Shown here piece by piece: positions 27,337 to 36,310 of a stretch of 54,012 nt of DNA (within the stretch, counting starts at the first letter, position 1; each line of letters begins with the position of its first letter). Made by a program: the position numbers and the translations under genes. Source of the stretch: an uncultured SAR116 cluster alpha proteobacterium (GTDB lineage Bacteria > Pseudomonadota > Alphaproteobacteria > Puniceispirillales > Puniceispirillaceae); assembly GCA_902516825.1 (NCBI GenBank), contig CABXZZ010000005.1:1-54012 (forward strand), read 5' to 3'. The notes below the pieces were generated by a model that saw only the letters and a program-made list of their open reading frames with translations, had not been told where the DNA came from and did not search any database.

Positions 27337-30300
27337 CTAACTACAACCGGTAGTCGAACCACAGGTGTTACACTTAAGGCAGGTGCCGTTACGAACAAGT
27401 GTGAAGTTCTGGCACTCAGGGCAAGATTCACCCTCATAGCCTTGCATTCTTGCCTGCTTCACCATTTCTTGATTACTTACGGTCATTGTCTGCTGGTTTT
27501 GGATACGTGTTTCAGTTGCCAGTTTCGCTTCAGGTGCAGGTGCAAGAAAGCTTGTTGCAACTGTTCTTTCCTGAGCGACAGCAGTCGTTGTTTGGTTTTT
27601 GTTTGAATATACCTTTAAACCTTGTTTGCGAATAAATCCGCGACTAGTCACTCTGTCAACAAGCTCTGATTGTGCCTCGCCCCCACCAATTGTATCAGCA
27701 TCTAAATCATCTTTATTCACGTGTCCAAGGTCATGTCTGTCCAGATAGGAAATAGCAAGTTCCCTAAAGGTATAATCAAGGATGGATGAGGACATTTTAA
27801 TGGCATCGTTTCCAGTAACCATGCCTTGTGGCTCAAACCGTGTGAAGGTGAACGCTTCTACAAACTCTTCCAGAGGAACGCCGTATTGAAGACCTATTGA
27901 TACTGCTATAGCAAAATTATTCATAAGTGAGCGAAATGCTGCGCCTTCTTTATGCATGTCTATAAAGATCTCTCCAAGACGACCATCCTGATATTCTCCT
28001 GTTCGCAGATAAACCTTATGACCACCCACAGATGCTTTTTGGGTATACCCTTTGCGTCTTTGCGGTAGTTTTTCACGTTCTTGCAAATGCATTACACGTT
28101 CAACAATTTTCTCTACAATTTGTGGTTTTGATGCTGTTTGTTCCTCTTCTAAGTCGTCTTCATCTACTAGAGCTGATGATAGAGGCTGGCTGAGTTTTGA
28201 ACCATCACGATAAAGCGCGTTCGCTTTCAGCCCAAGACGCCAAGATTGCATGTAGGCTTTTCCGCACTCCTCCACAGAGGCATTATTAGGCATGTTAATC
28301 GTTTTTGAAATAGCGCCAGATATAAATGGCTGTGCTGCAGCCATCATAGTAATATGGCTTTCAACAGATAGAAACCGCTCGCCTATTCGCCCACAGACGT
28401 TTGCACAGTCAAAAATTGACAAATGCTTCTTTTTTAAATGCGGGGCACCCTCTACTGTCATAGCTCCGCAAATATGGATGTTTGCTGCATTTATTTCGTC
28501 TTTAGTAAAGCCGAGTGCCTCTAGCATATTAAATTTAAAGTCGTTTAATTGAATATCACTGAATCCCAGAGTATCTTTGCAGAATTCTAGACCAAGCGCA
28601 TAATGATTAAAGGCAAATTTTATATCAAAAGCGTTTACTAAACTCGCCTCTAACTTCTCAAGAACAGCCTTCGTAAACCCTTTTTCTTTAAGTGCGGATA
28701 TAGAAATGGCTTGACAATCTTTCAGGCTACCACGCCCCACGGCGTAACGGATGATATCTCCTATCTGATTTTCTGTGTAGCCAAGGCGTGTTAGTGCTTC
28801 AGGTACCACCCGATTAATAATCTTGAAATATCCACCTCCAGCAAGCTTTTTGAACTTCACAATAGCAAAATCAGGCTCAATACCAGTTGTATCACAATCC
28901 ATTACAAGACCAATTGTTCCAGTTGGTGCTATAACAGTTGCTTGTGCATTGCGGTATCCATGCTCTTTACCAAGACGAACTGCATCTTCCCATGCCACAG
29001 CAGCAGCAGTTGCAAGTGTTTTATCGGGGCAATCCCCTATTGCAAGGGGTACGGGTAAAACGCTTAAGTCGCTGTATCCATCAACCTTACCAAGAGCGGC
29101 GTTCTTGTGATTTTCCATCACACGCATCATAGATTTTGCGTTTGCCTTATATTTTGGAAATGCGCCTAGCTCGCTCGCTATCTCTGCCGAAGTTGCATAG
29201 GACCTACCGGTCATTATCGCTGAAATAGCGCCACATAATGCGCGCGCTTCGTCACTATCATAAGATATTCCCGCAGCCATCAACATGCCACCAATATTAG
29301 CAAAACCAAGGCCTAGCGTGCGATAGTCATAAGAGCCTTGGGCTATTTCTTTTGATGGGAATTGGGCCATAGTAACAGAAATTTCCAATGTTAGGGTCCA
29401 AATTTTTGTGGCATGTTCGAAGGTCCCAATATCGAAACTGCCATCTTCATGTCTGAACTGCATTAAGTTTAAAGAGGCTAAGTTACAAGCGGTATCGTCA
29501 ATAAACATATATTCAGAACAAGGGTTCGAGGCATTGATTCTGCCTCCCTGCGGACAGGTATGCCATTCATTGATTGTTGTATCATACTGCAAGCCAGGAT
29601 CTGCACAGGCCCAAGCAGCATAGGCTATTTTATCCCATAATTCGTTAGCATTTACTTCCTTGATTATTTTACCATTTGTACGGCCAATTAGCGACCATTT
29701 GCCCTGTTGTTCTACTGCCTTTAAAAAGTCGTTTGAAACACGCACAGAATTGTTAGAATTCTGCCCAGCAACAGTGAGATATGCCTCACTATCCCAGTCT
29801 GTATCATATGTCTTGAATTCAATTTCTGTAAAACCTTGTTGGGCAAATTGTATCACCCGTTGGACATAATTTTCCGGAAGCATTGCTTTGCGTGCTTCTA
29901 TAATTGCTTTTTTAAGCTCACTATTTCGCTTTGGGTCGTAGCGTGATATTTCATCAAGATTTGTTGCCTCGACACATGCCTTCATCACAGCACTCATATG
30001 TTTGCTGGCAATTTTTGAACCGGTTACTAGTGCAGCAACTTTTTGCTCTTCTAGTACTTTCCAGTCTATATATTCTTCAATGTCTGGATGGTCTATATCA
30101 ACCGTAACCATCTTGGCGGCACGTCGTGTTGTTCCACCTGATTTTATGGCACCTGCTGCCCTATCTCCAATTTTAAGGAAACTCATTAGGCCTGACGATT
30201 TGCCACCTCCTGATAGGCTTTCTCCAATACCACGCAATTTAGAAAAGTTTGATCCGGTGCCGGAGCCATATTTAAATAGGCGTGCTTCTCGGACCCATAA

Positions 30301-30948
30301 ATCCATTATACCGCCATCATTCACCAAATCGTCATTTACCGATTGGATGAAACAAGCATGCGGTTGTGGATGCTCATAAGATGTTTTCGAGCGCACCATT
30401 TTTCCTGTTTCAAAATCTACATAGAAATGTCCTTGACTAGGGCCATCGATACCATATGCCCAGTTTATTCCTGTATTAAACCATTGTGGCGAATTAGGCG
30501 CGGCCATTTGCCGTGCCAACATCACAGTCATTTCCTGATAATAAATCTCCGCATCTGATTCACTGCTGAAATATCCACCTTTCCAGCCCCAATAAGTCCA
30601 TGTTCCTGCTAGCCGATGGAAAACCTGTTTTGCTGATGTCTCGCTTGTATATCTTTCTTCCTGAGGAAGTAGATTTAATGCCTCCATATCAGGCTGTGAG
30701 CACCATAACCAAGACGGTACATTATTCTCTTCGGTTGTTTTTAGACGTACTGGCACACCTGCTTTACGAAAATATTTTTGAGCGATTATGTCTGTTGCCA
30801 CCTGACTATATTGTTCTGGAACTTCTATATCCTTGGCTGAGAAAACAATAGTGCCATCAGGATTGCGAATTTCACTGGTTGCTGACCTAAATGGGATATT
30901 TGCGTAAAAATCTTCTTTTTCATTGGTCAATAGCCGCTCAAAACGCAT
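27337..30948 (-). CDS. nrdJ: Vitamin B12-dependent (class II) ribonucleotide reductase
   Basis: NrdJ reduces ribonucleotides to deoxyribonucleotides using adenosylcobalamin to make the thiyl radical, so it works with or without oxygen. The 1203-residue product is of the long type found in Alphaproteobacteria. It has the N-terminal [29 protein letters not shown] and [15 protein letters not shown]. The active-site region reads [24 protein letters not shown], with [21 protein letters not shown] later. The C-terminal zinc-ribbon-like tail is [28 protein letters not shown] stands 8 bases before the ATG. Two NrdR-like boxes lie about 100-145 bases upstream. No nrdAB or nrdHIEF is in the window. Its presence implies cobalamin uptake or synthesis. 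Confidence 0.97.
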   Translation of the reverse strand: MRFERLLTNEKEDFYANIPFRSATSEIRNPDGTIVFSAKDIEVPEQYSQVATDIIAQKYFRKAGVPVRLKTTEENNVPSWLWCSQPDMEALNLLPQEERYTSETSAKQVFHRLAGTWTYWGWKGGYFSSESDAEIYYQEMTVMLARQMAAPNSPQWFNTGINWAYGIDGPSQGHFYVDFETGKMVRSKTSYEHPQPHACFIQSVNDDLVNDGGIMDLWVREARLFKYGSGTGSNFSKLRGIGESLSGGGKSSGLMSFLKIGDRAAGAIKSGGTTRRAAKMVTVDIDHPDIEEYIDWKVLEEQKVAALVTGSKIASKHMSAVMKACVEATNLDEISRYDPKRNSELKKAIIEARKAMLPENYVQRVIQFAQQGFTEIEFKTYDTDWDSEAYLTVAGQNSNNSVRVSNDFLKAVEQQGKWSLIGRTNGKIIKEVNANELWDKIAYAAWACADPGLQYDTTINEWHTCPQGGRINASNPCSEYMFIDDTACNLASLNLMQFRHEDGSFDIGTFEHATKIWTLTLEISVTMAQFPSKEIAQGSYDYRTLGLGFANIGGMLMAAGISYDSDEARALCGAISAIMTGRSYATSAEIASELGAFPKYKANAKSMMRVMENHKNAALGKVDGYSDLSVLPVPLAIGDCPDKTLATAAAVAWEDAVRLGKEHGYRNAQATVIAPTGTIGLVMDCDTTGIEPDFAIVKFKKLAGGGYFKIINRVVPEALTRLGYTENQIGDIIRYAVGRGSLKDCQAISISALKEKGFTKAVLEKLEASLVNAFDIKFAFNHYALGLEFCKDTLGFSDIQLNDFKFNMLEALGFTKDEINAANIHICGAMTVEGAPHLKKKHLSIFDCANVCGRIGERFLSVESHITMMAAAQPFISGAISKTINMPNNASVEECGKAYMQSWRLGLKANALYRDGSKLSQPLSSALVDEDDLEEEQTASKPQIVEKIVERVMHLQEREKLPQRRKGYTQKASVGGHKVYLRTGEYQDGRLGEIFIDMHKEGAAFRSLMNNFAIAVSIGLQYGVPLEEFVEAFTFTRFEPQGMVTGNDAIKMSSSILDYTFRELAISYLDRHDLGHVNKDDLDADTIGGGEAQSELVDRVTSRGFIRKQGLKVYSNKNQTTTAVAQERTVATSFLAPAPEAKLATETRIQNQQTMTVSNQEMVKQARMQGYEGESCPECQNFTLVRNGTCLKCNTCGSTTGCS

Positions 30949-31045
30949 AATATTCTTCCTTTTATTTTTTTGCCGTTATAATAATTTAAATGTCATCGTG
31001 TTCGCGCAAATCGTTGATTTCACTAAATTACAGAATGACGGTGTG

Positions 31046-31061
31046 TTACCATATATAGTGG
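31046..31061. promoter_or_regulatory. NrdR-like box 1 upstream of nrdJ
   Basis: TTACCATATATAGTGG matches 12 of 16 positions of the NrdR palindrome acaCwAtATaTwGtgt, including the central AC-ATATATAGTG core. NrdR is the universal repressor of ribonucleotide reductase genes and binds pairs of such boxes. The distance to the nrdJ ATG is about 98 bases. Confidence 0.65.
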
Positions 31062-31076
31062 ACATGGCTCTCGAAG

Positions 31077-31092
31077 TTACCCGATGTAGTGT
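31077..31092. promoter_or_regulatory. NrdR-like box 2 upstream of nrdJ
   Basis: TTACCCGATGTAGTGT matches 10 of 16 positions of the NrdR consensus. It begins exactly 31 bases after box 1, three helical turns, which is the spacing known for tandem NrdR sites. Both boxes share TTACC at the left and TAGTG at the right. Confidence 0.6.
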
Positions 31093-31475
31093 TTTAGATC
31101 AAGTTTAACAATTAAAAAAAATAGCCTATTTTTTATTTTTTTTTCTTGACCTTTTCTAGTTGATTGAAATTACTTAATTGATAAAGAGGTGTAAGACATT
31201 AATTTTATTTTAAATGCTCTATATATTCGCGCCCACTCTTGGTAAATTCAGGATAAGGTTCGGTTAGTTTAATTATTAGTAGATAAATTTAATGAACTAA
31301 CAAATTAAAAGATAAGTTAAGTTTTTTGATTATATATGCGTTCTTGCGTTTACCATAATTTTAAACAAAATATTTAACGGCACACTTTTTTTTTGCTACT
31401 ATAATCCTAGGATAAGTTCAATGACAGCGCGTCTTGAAGAAAGAAATGCTTTGTTGTCGATAGGAAAAAAACCTA

Positions 31476-31835
31476 ATGTACATAATTTCAAGAGTCTTAA
31501 TTGCCTGCACTTCTAAATTTAAAGGCGAAGACGAATTTGGAAATAAATACTACGAGAAGACTAAGAGAAAGAATCAGCTTAGGTCTAAAAGATTCGTATT
31601 ATTTAAAGGTGTGGTGGAGGCATCAAAGGTGCCTGCTGACTGGCACGGATGGTTGCACCACACACAAGACACCCCTCCTCCAGAAGGCGGATACAAAAAG
31701 TATAAGTGGCAGGAAGCCCACCTGCCAAACTTAACAGGCACAAAATTCGCTTACCGCCCTAAAGGCCATCTATTGAAAGGTGGGCGACGTGCTAAAGCGT
31801 CTGGTGATTATGAGCCTTGGACGCCTATATCTTGA
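31476..31835 (+). CDS. NADH:ubiquinone oxidoreductase accessory subunit NDUFA12-like
   Basis: NDUFA12 (17.2 kDa, B17.2) is an accessory subunit of respiratory complex I conserved between Alphaproteobacteria and mitochondria. The 119-residue product carries the family core FKGEDEFGNKYYE near residue 15, RFVLFKGVVEASKVPADWHGWLHH, then PPEGGYKKYKWQEAHLPNLTGT, and the C-terminal DYEPWTP. The N-terminus is short: the usual stretch of about 15 residues before G-E-D-E-F-G-N is reduced, and no homologous residues appear in the other two frames upstream. The start at ATG 31476 has only a weak AGGA upstream. mlaD and a DUF2155 gene follow in the same direction, as in many relatives. Confidence 0.93.
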   Translation: MYIISRVLIACTSKFKGEDEFGNKYYEKTKRKNQLRSKRFVLFKGVVEASKVPADWHGWLHHTQDTPPPEGGYKKYKWQEAHLPNLTGTKFAYRPKGHLLKGGRRAKASGDYEPWTPIS

Positions 31836-31910
31836 GCATTTATATTAACAGATTGTCTGTTTTTGTAGCGCTGACTGTTCACCGACTCGGTTAAAGGATA
31901 CAATTCATAA

Positions 31911-32357
31911 ATGCGACAGAACACTCTAGAAACAATACTTGGTGCAATTATAATTATTGGAGCAATAATCTTTGCAATAACGGTTTATAATTCGGCTAAT
32001 TTGACACCATCAAGTGGGATAGAACTCAAAGCTGAGTTTGGTGACGTATCTGGTCTCTCCGTTGGGGACGATGTGTTTCTCGCAGGGATAAAAATAGGCC
32101 AGGTAACATCCCATGAGATTGATAAAATTACTTATATAGCGCGACTGACTTTCAGTATAAATCCGGATATAGTATTGCCGTCAGACACCAGTGCAAGGAT
32201 TGTTGCTAAATCACTTTTAGGTGGTTATGTACTTGAACTCTCACCAGGGGCAAATGATGAGATGATGCAAGCGGGGGATATTATCTATGATACATCAGAC
32301 CCTGTGAGCCTTACGGATCTTCTTGGCAAATTTGTGTTTCAAAGTGCTAATCAATAA
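31911..32357 (+). CDS. mlaD: MlaD-type MCE domain protein (phospholipid transport)
   Basis: MlaD is the periplasmic, membrane-anchored lipid-binding subunit of the Mla retrograde phospholipid transporter. The 148-residue product has one N-terminal membrane helix (ILGAIIIIGAIIFAITVYNSA, residues about 7-27). The MCE domain contains LKAEFGDVSGLSVGDDVFLAGIKIGQVTSHEID and the conserved SLLGGYVLELSPG. A short tail follows (DPVSLTDLLGKFVF), much like E. coli MlaD. Partner genes mlaE and mlaF are not in the window. It stands between the NDUFA12 and DUF2155 genes in the same direction with short gaps. Confidence 0.93.
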   Translation: MRQNTLETILGAIIIIGAIIFAITVYNSANLTPSSGIELKAEFGDVSGLSVGDDVFLAGIKIGQVTSHEIDKITYIARLTFSINPDIVLPSDTSARIVAKSLLGGYVLELSPGANDEMMQAGDIIYDTSDPVSLTDLLGKFVFQSANQ

Positions 32358-32375
32358 AAATAATTGTATTTTACA

Positions 32376-32774
32376 ATGAGGATATCGATTATTTTTCTAT
32401 ATAGGTTTTTTCTTTTAACGGGTTTGTTTATTGTCCAAAATAATCAGGTAATGTCCTCAACCTGGATAGAATCTCAAAAAGCAGAGTTACAACTTCTTGA
32501 TAAAATTACTGCGCGAATTTCTACCCAGTCGGTTCCAGTAGGCGGTGGTACAGAGTTTGGCACACTTGAGCTTAGAGTGCATTATTGTGCCTATCGACCG
32601 CCAGAAGAGCCGCCTGAAAATGCGGCATTCATTATGATATTTGATAATGGATACTCAGATAAAAAACCTAAAAAAGCCTTATTTTCTGGTTGGATGTTTG
32701 CTTCAAGTCCAGCTATTTCTGGTTTGGAACATCCTGTTTATGACGTAACATTGTTATCTTGCCACAAAGACTGA
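32376..32774 (+). CDS. DUF2155 domain-containing exported protein
   Basis: The product, about 132 residues, belongs to the DUF2155 family of Alphaproteobacteria, whose function is unknown. After a hydrophobic signal-like N-terminus (ISIIFLYRFFLLTGLFIV), it has the family core AELQLLDKITARISTQSVPVGGGTEFGTLELRVHYCAYRPPEEPPENAAFIMIFD and LFSGWMFASSPAISGLEHPVYDVTLLSC. Two cysteines (in HYCAYRPP and LLSCHKD) could form a disulfide. The frame is open to TTG 32364; ATG 32376 is preferred, though no Shine-Dalgarno is clear. Its last 37 bases overlap the 3' end of the convergent aat gene. Confidence 0.88.
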   Translation: MRISIIFLYRFFLLTGLFIVQNNQVMSSTWIESQKAELQLLDKITARISTQSVPVGGGTEFGTLELRVHYCAYRPPEEPPENAAFIMIFDNGYSDKKPKKALFSGWMFASSPAISGLEHPVYDVTLLSCHKD

Positions 32775-33400
32775 AGAATAATTGCTTCAGGGACATCTAG
32801 ATCAAGACTGGCCTTGCTATTTATGGCATGTTTAAGCTTCTGCTGAAATTGATGTCTCTCTATTGGTTCAATGCCAAATTGAATCAGATGGTCATTTACA
32901 AATTGTGCGTCCAATAATTTGAAATTGCCATAACGCAGGCGGGCCATTAAATGACAAAGTGCAATTTTAGACGCGTTTGATACGCGACTATACATAGATT
33001 CACCAAAGAAAGCGCCGCCAATTGCAACGCCATATAATCCGCCTATCAATTGTCCCTCTTCATAGACTTCCACTGAATGAGCAAATCCAAGCATATGAAG
33101 GGAGATGTATAGTCTTCTGATCTGAGGGTTGATCCATGTGTCTTGTGTATCCGAGCGTGGGGCAGCGCATCCATCAATTACAGCAGGAAAATTCTGGTTC
33201 CAATGAATCTCAAACGGCTGTTTTCTTAGTAATCTTTGAAGTCGTTTTGGTATATGAGGAGGACTAATCGGCAAAACACCGCGAATATCTGGTTGAAAAA
33301 ATTGAATATCTTCTGCGTCTTTGCTAGTTGCCATTGGGAATATGCCAAGCGTATAGGCTTGGATGATAGTCTCTGGGGCGATAATAAATTGATCTGACAC
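32738..33400 (-). CDS. aat: Leucyl/phenylalanyl-tRNA-protein transferase
   Basis: Aat attaches Leu or Phe from aminoacyl-tRNA to proteins with N-terminal Arg or Lys, creating N-degrons read by ClpS-ClpAP. The 220-residue product has the family motifs AYTLGIFPMA, FFQPDIRGVLP, ETWINPQIRRLY in the variant DTWINPQIRRLY, GHSVEVYE in the variant AHSVEVYE, LIGGLYGVAIGGAFFGESMYSRVSNASKIAL and LLDAQFVNDHLIQFG. The 3' end overlaps that of the DUF2155 gene by 37 bases, tail to tail. Upstream lies aroQ on the same strand after a 137-base gap in which accBC would be expected by comparison with relatives. Confidence 0.96.
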   Translation of the reverse strand: MSDQFIIAPETIIQAYTLGIFPMATSKDAEDIQFFQPDIRGVLPISPPHIPKRLQRLLRKQPFEIHWNQNFPAVIDGCAAPRSDTQDTWINPQIRRLYISLHMLGFAHSVEVYEEGQLIGGLYGVAIGGAFFGESMYSRVSNASKIALCHLMARLRYGNFKLLDAQFVNDHLIQFGIEPIERHQFQQKLKHAINSKASLDLDVPEAIILQSLWQDNNVTS

Positions 33401-33461
33401 TTAAGATACTCCTAAAAATAATTCCATTTGCTCTTATGACATCAGAAAAAAATAAGTTTTG

Positions 33462-33486
33462 AAAAAAACCTATGCGTCTTTTAGGT
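33462..33486 (-). terminator. Rho-independent terminator after aroQ
   Basis: Read on the minus strand, ACCTA and TAGGT arms enclose a 9-base loop and are followed directly by a run of T. It lies 52 bases past the aroQ stop and before aat. The stem is only 5 base pairs, so efficiency is uncertain. Confidence 0.45.
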
Positions 33487-33537
33487 AAATGTTATAAAAA
33501 ATTGAAGGTTAATATTACCTCATACTATTATAGCGAC

Positions 33538-33978
33538 CTAATCATCAGAAAGTAATTCTGCAAGTGCCCGGATAGCTAGTCTATAGGAGTTCTCTCCAAG
33601 CCCAACGATGATGCCATCAGATACAGCAGAAAGCATAGAGGTATGTCTAAATGTTTCGCGATTATATATATTAGAAATATGAACCTCAATGATTTTGCCA
33701 GAAAATAGAGCTAAGGCATCCCTGATAGCAACAGATGTATGACTATACCCACCAGCATTAAGAATGATGCCATCGTAAGTGGCAGACGCCTGTTGAATTA
33801 GGCTGACAAGTTCTCCTTCATTGTTGGAGTGGAAACATTCAGCTATCATATGGAGTTGGCTTGCTAAAGCCTGACAGGCAGCCTCAATGTCCTGTAATTT
33901 TGTATGGCCATAAATATCAGGTTGCCTTGTGCCGAGCATATTTAAATTCGGACCGTTAAGAATAAGAACTTTTGCCAT
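33538..33978 (-). CDS. aroQ: 3-dehydroquinate dehydratase, type II
   Basis: AroQ dehydrates 3-dehydroquinate to 3-dehydroshikimate in the shikimate pathway as a dodecamer. The 146-residue product has the family length and signatures: the start VLILNGPNLNMLGTRQPDIYG with the catalytic tyrosine, FHSNNEGELVSLIQQA, IILNAGGYSHTSVAIRDAL, and VEVHISNI in the variant IEVHISNIYNRETFRHTSMLS with the catalytic histidine region. It is followed by a hairpin with a T run. dsbA-like and M48 genes lie upstream on the same strand, each with its own gap. Confidence 0.97.
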   Translation of the reverse strand: MAKVLILNGPNLNMLGTRQPDIYGHTKLQDIEAACQALASQLHMIAECFHSNNEGELVSLIQQASATYDGIILNAGGYSHTSVAIRDALALFSGKIIEVHISNIYNRETFRHTSMLSAVSDGIIVGLGENSYRLAIRALAELLSDD

Positions 33979-34120
33979 AACTCAACACCTAAAATTGGAC
34001 AGAAAAAACGTTTTGGTAACTTGCTATAGCGTAATTAAATCAATAATGCGAATATTGAATTTTACGGTGAGTTGCTTTTTTTATAATCTGTGCACAAAAA
34101 CCAATTTGAGTCTCTTCTTG

Positions 34121-34831
34121 TCAGCTGTTTTTTCGTTCTGTTTCGATTAGTGCTTTTATTTCATCTAAACCAATAGCGCCTGGGATAATTTGTTCGCCAA
34201 TTAATAATGCAGGAGTCCCCTCTATCCCAATTGCGCGCCCAGATTCCATGTTACGCTGTAATATTTTATCAAAACGGTCGCTAGAAATTGCCTCGTTAAA
34301 CAAGCTCAAATCAAGCCCAACTATTGTAGCAATTGTCTGTAACGAATCTTCTGTAATGCCGCCAACAGAAGTCATTAAAGTGAGATGGTACTCTGCAAAT
34401 TTACCTTGCTCTTCAGCGGCAAGCGCTGCTTTGGCCGCTAATACAGAGCTTTTTGCCAAGATAGGAAATTCTTTCACAATAATTAACAGATCGTCATCTT
34501 CCATAATTAGCGTTTGTAATGTGGTAAAGAGTCTTTTGCAATAACCACAATTATAGTCTGAATACTCATAGATAATAAATGAAGCATCTGGATTGCCTAT
34601 CATCCCATCACCTTCACTATCATATGTCAATGAAATCGCATTCTGTTTAGCATATTCTGATTTTTGGTTAGAATAATTTACAATTAAGTCAAATAATATT
34701 TCTGGGTTTTGGTTTAGATATCTCTCAATGATTTTTTGAATTTGCTGTTTTTCTAATTCTGAAAACTCAGCCTTTGTAGGATGGGTCATCAGAATAAGGC
34801 ACAAAGTGAAAAAATAAAAAATCTGTCTCAT
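34121..34831 (-). CDS. DsbA-family thioredoxin-like periplasmic protein
   Basis: A periplasmic thiol oxidoreductase of the DsbA/Com1 type, 236 residues from the chosen start. Residues 1-20 form a signal peptide (MRQIFYFFTLCLILMTHPTKA). A helical N-terminal segment (IQKIIERYLNQNPEILFDLIVNY) precedes the thioredoxin fold. The active site is C95-G-Y-C98 in YSDYNCGYCKRLF, and the cis-proline is in GIEGTPALLIG. The frame is open to 34900, but ATG 34831 has AAAGG about 9 bases upstream and gives a proper signal peptide. Partner oxidase DsbB is not in the window. In relatives this gene sits between aroQ and an M48 protease gene, as here. Confidence 0.92.
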   Translation of the reverse strand: MRQIFYFFTLCLILMTHPTKAEFSELEKQQIQKIIERYLNQNPEILFDLIVNYSNQKSEYAKQNAISLTYDSEGDGMIGNPDASFIIYEYSDYNCGYCKRLFTTLQTLIMEDDDLLIIVKEFPILAKSSVLAAKAALAAEEQGKFAEYHLTLMTSVGGITEDSLQTIATIVGLDLSLFNEAISSDRFDKILQRNMESGRAIGIEGTPALLIGEQIIPGAIGLDEIKALIETERKNS

Positions 34832-34966
34832 GATTGTACCTTTGTTTTGAAAAAAACGAATTACACTTGGCTCAATAGCATGTGTACAATAATCTTTCAA
34901 TAACAGGAATCTATCTTAGAATGACCAATAGCATACATCTATTTTTTAAATTGGTTGGTTAAAAAC

Positions 34967-36310
34967 TCAATGTGCTTTCAGAACTTGTGAGTTTTCTATC
35001 AAAAATTTAAGGTCAATTAATCGTTTTTTTATTTCTGATGATAAATTAGGTTGTGCTAGCCCACGCTTTAGCTGACTATTTGCTTGTTGCAGATCGCCAT
35101 TTAGGTAAGCTACCTCAGCTAGCTGCCAACTTGCTTTCGCTATGTCACCTGTCTTACCAAGGGCTATCGCATATTCTCTTCGAACAAACGGCCAATCTGG
35201 CTCACCAGTGACCGCAATTTTTAAAATATCTCTTGCTAGCAAATAATTCTCAGTTATTCCTGTTGCCAATAATGCCCTGCCTAAACGCATTCCAATTAAG
35301 GGTGCTTTCTCGCTTTTGTCGAATGCAGCTGTCAAAAACTCAATCGCAGATGGTAGATTTTGGTCTGCAAAGGCTATTTCTCCGCCAAGTTCATAAAAAT
35401 ATGGGTTTTCTGGTTCAGCCAATAAAAGAGACTGTGTATCCCTAATAGCGGCATCAGAATTGCCATATCTGAAATAAGCAATTGCCCGCTCATAACGTTC
35501 ATCTATTGATAGATTATCGTTTTCCAACGCTTGAAGAGTATCCTCTGGTCGGTTTTCATACCCTGATAATTTTGCAACAATTCGACTAAAATTAGCATAA
35601 TCTGCTTCTGCCATTCTGGTATTTTTAAAGGCGGATTTTACGAGATGGTCTTCATAGACGGCCAGACGTTGCTTAGTGCCTGGATGCGTGCGATAATATT
35701 CTGATTGATAGCTTTCGGGTAATACATTTTGCTGTGAAAGTCGCTGCATCATTTTTACCATACCTTTAGAGCTAATTTCTAGCTCGTCGAGCATTTCTAA
35801 TGCCCATTCATCTGCAACAGCTTCATTTATTCGTGAGCCGTAATAAAATTGTCGTGCTGCTCTGTCGTTTCCACCGACTAGCAGACCCGCTGCCAGCTCT
35901 CCAGATCCGCCCATTGCAGCGGCGGCTGCAAGAGCGGCACTTAGCAAAGACGTACCCTTTGCTTTTTGAACGGATTCGCCTTTTCGGGCTACATGACCAG
36001 ATGCAATGTGGCCAAGCTCATGTGCCATCACGCCAATGACTTCTTCTAGAGTCTCTGCTTCTAGTAGAAGACCAGAATGAAGATATATAGTATCATCGCC
36101 AGTCACAAAGGCGTTATAGGAAGAATCCAGTATGATCCGAACCTTTATCTGCGATGAAACATCAGAGACTTGCAGCAATGGGTCGAGTAATGCTTCTAGT
36201 TTAGTTTCTAGCTCAGCATCCCGAATTAAGTTTGCATGACAACTCGTTGTTGGTCCGGTAAAATATAGGAAAAAAAGCATAATCAAATGAAACTTTCTAA
36301 TATTTAACAT
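34967..36310 (-). CDS. M48 family metalloprotease with TPR repeats (BepA-like)
   Basis: BepA-like proteins are periplasmic zinc proteases that degrade or help assemble outer-membrane proteins. Counted from ATG 36310, residues about 7-27 are a signal peptide. The zinc motif H97-E-L-G-H101 lies in VIGVMAHELGHIASGH, and the third ligand is in NEAVADEWALEML. A glycine/alanine-rich segment follows the active site (AALAAAAAMGGSGELAAGLLVG). The C-terminal half consists of TPR-like helices (YERAIAYFRYGNSDAAIRDTQSLLLAEPENPYFYELGGEIAF). The frame extends to a TTG at 36331, but ATG 36310 follows a GGTGGA and fits better. It is the first gene of a minus-strand group with the dsbA-like gene and aroQ. Confidence 0.92.
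   Translation of the reverse strand: MLNIRKFHLIMLFFLYFTGPTTSCHANLIRDAELETKLEALLDPLLQVSDVSSQIKVRIILDSSYNAFVTGDDTIYLHSGLLLEAETLEEVIGVMAHELGHIASGHVARKGESVQKAKGTSLLSAALAAAAAMGGSGELAAGLLVGGNDRAARQFYYGSRINEAVADEWALEMLDELEISSKGMVKMMQRLSQQNVLPESYQSEYYRTHPGTKQRLAVYEDHLVKSAFKNTRMAEADYANFSRIVAKLSGYENRPEDTLQALENDNLSIDERYERAIAYFRYGNSDAAIRDTQSLLLAEPENPYFYELGGEIAFADQNLPSAIEFLTAAFDKSEKAPLIGMRLGRALLATGITENYLLARDILKIAVTGEPDWPFVRREYAIALGKTGDIAKASWQLAEVAYLNGDLQQANSQLKRGLAQPNLSSEIKKRLIDLKFLIENSQVLKAH

Larger units (their letters stand above)
30949..31475. other. Long divergent intergenic region between nrdJ and the NDUFA12 gene
   Basis: This 527-base AT-rich stretch separates divergent genes. It holds the nrdJ Shine-Dalgarno, the paired NrdR-like boxes at 31046-31092 and T/A-rich DNA from about 31110. 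A short frame at 31421-31516 (M-T-A-R-L-E-E-R) resembles nothing known. No cobalamin riboswitch core, tRNA or coding fossil was recognised. Confidence 0.6.

Noticed and set aside
30949-31475. Cobalamin riboswitch before nrdJ
   Set aside because: I looked for the conserved B12-box core and a multi-helix layout in the leader and saw neither; the paired NrdR-like boxes explain the upstream conservation better.
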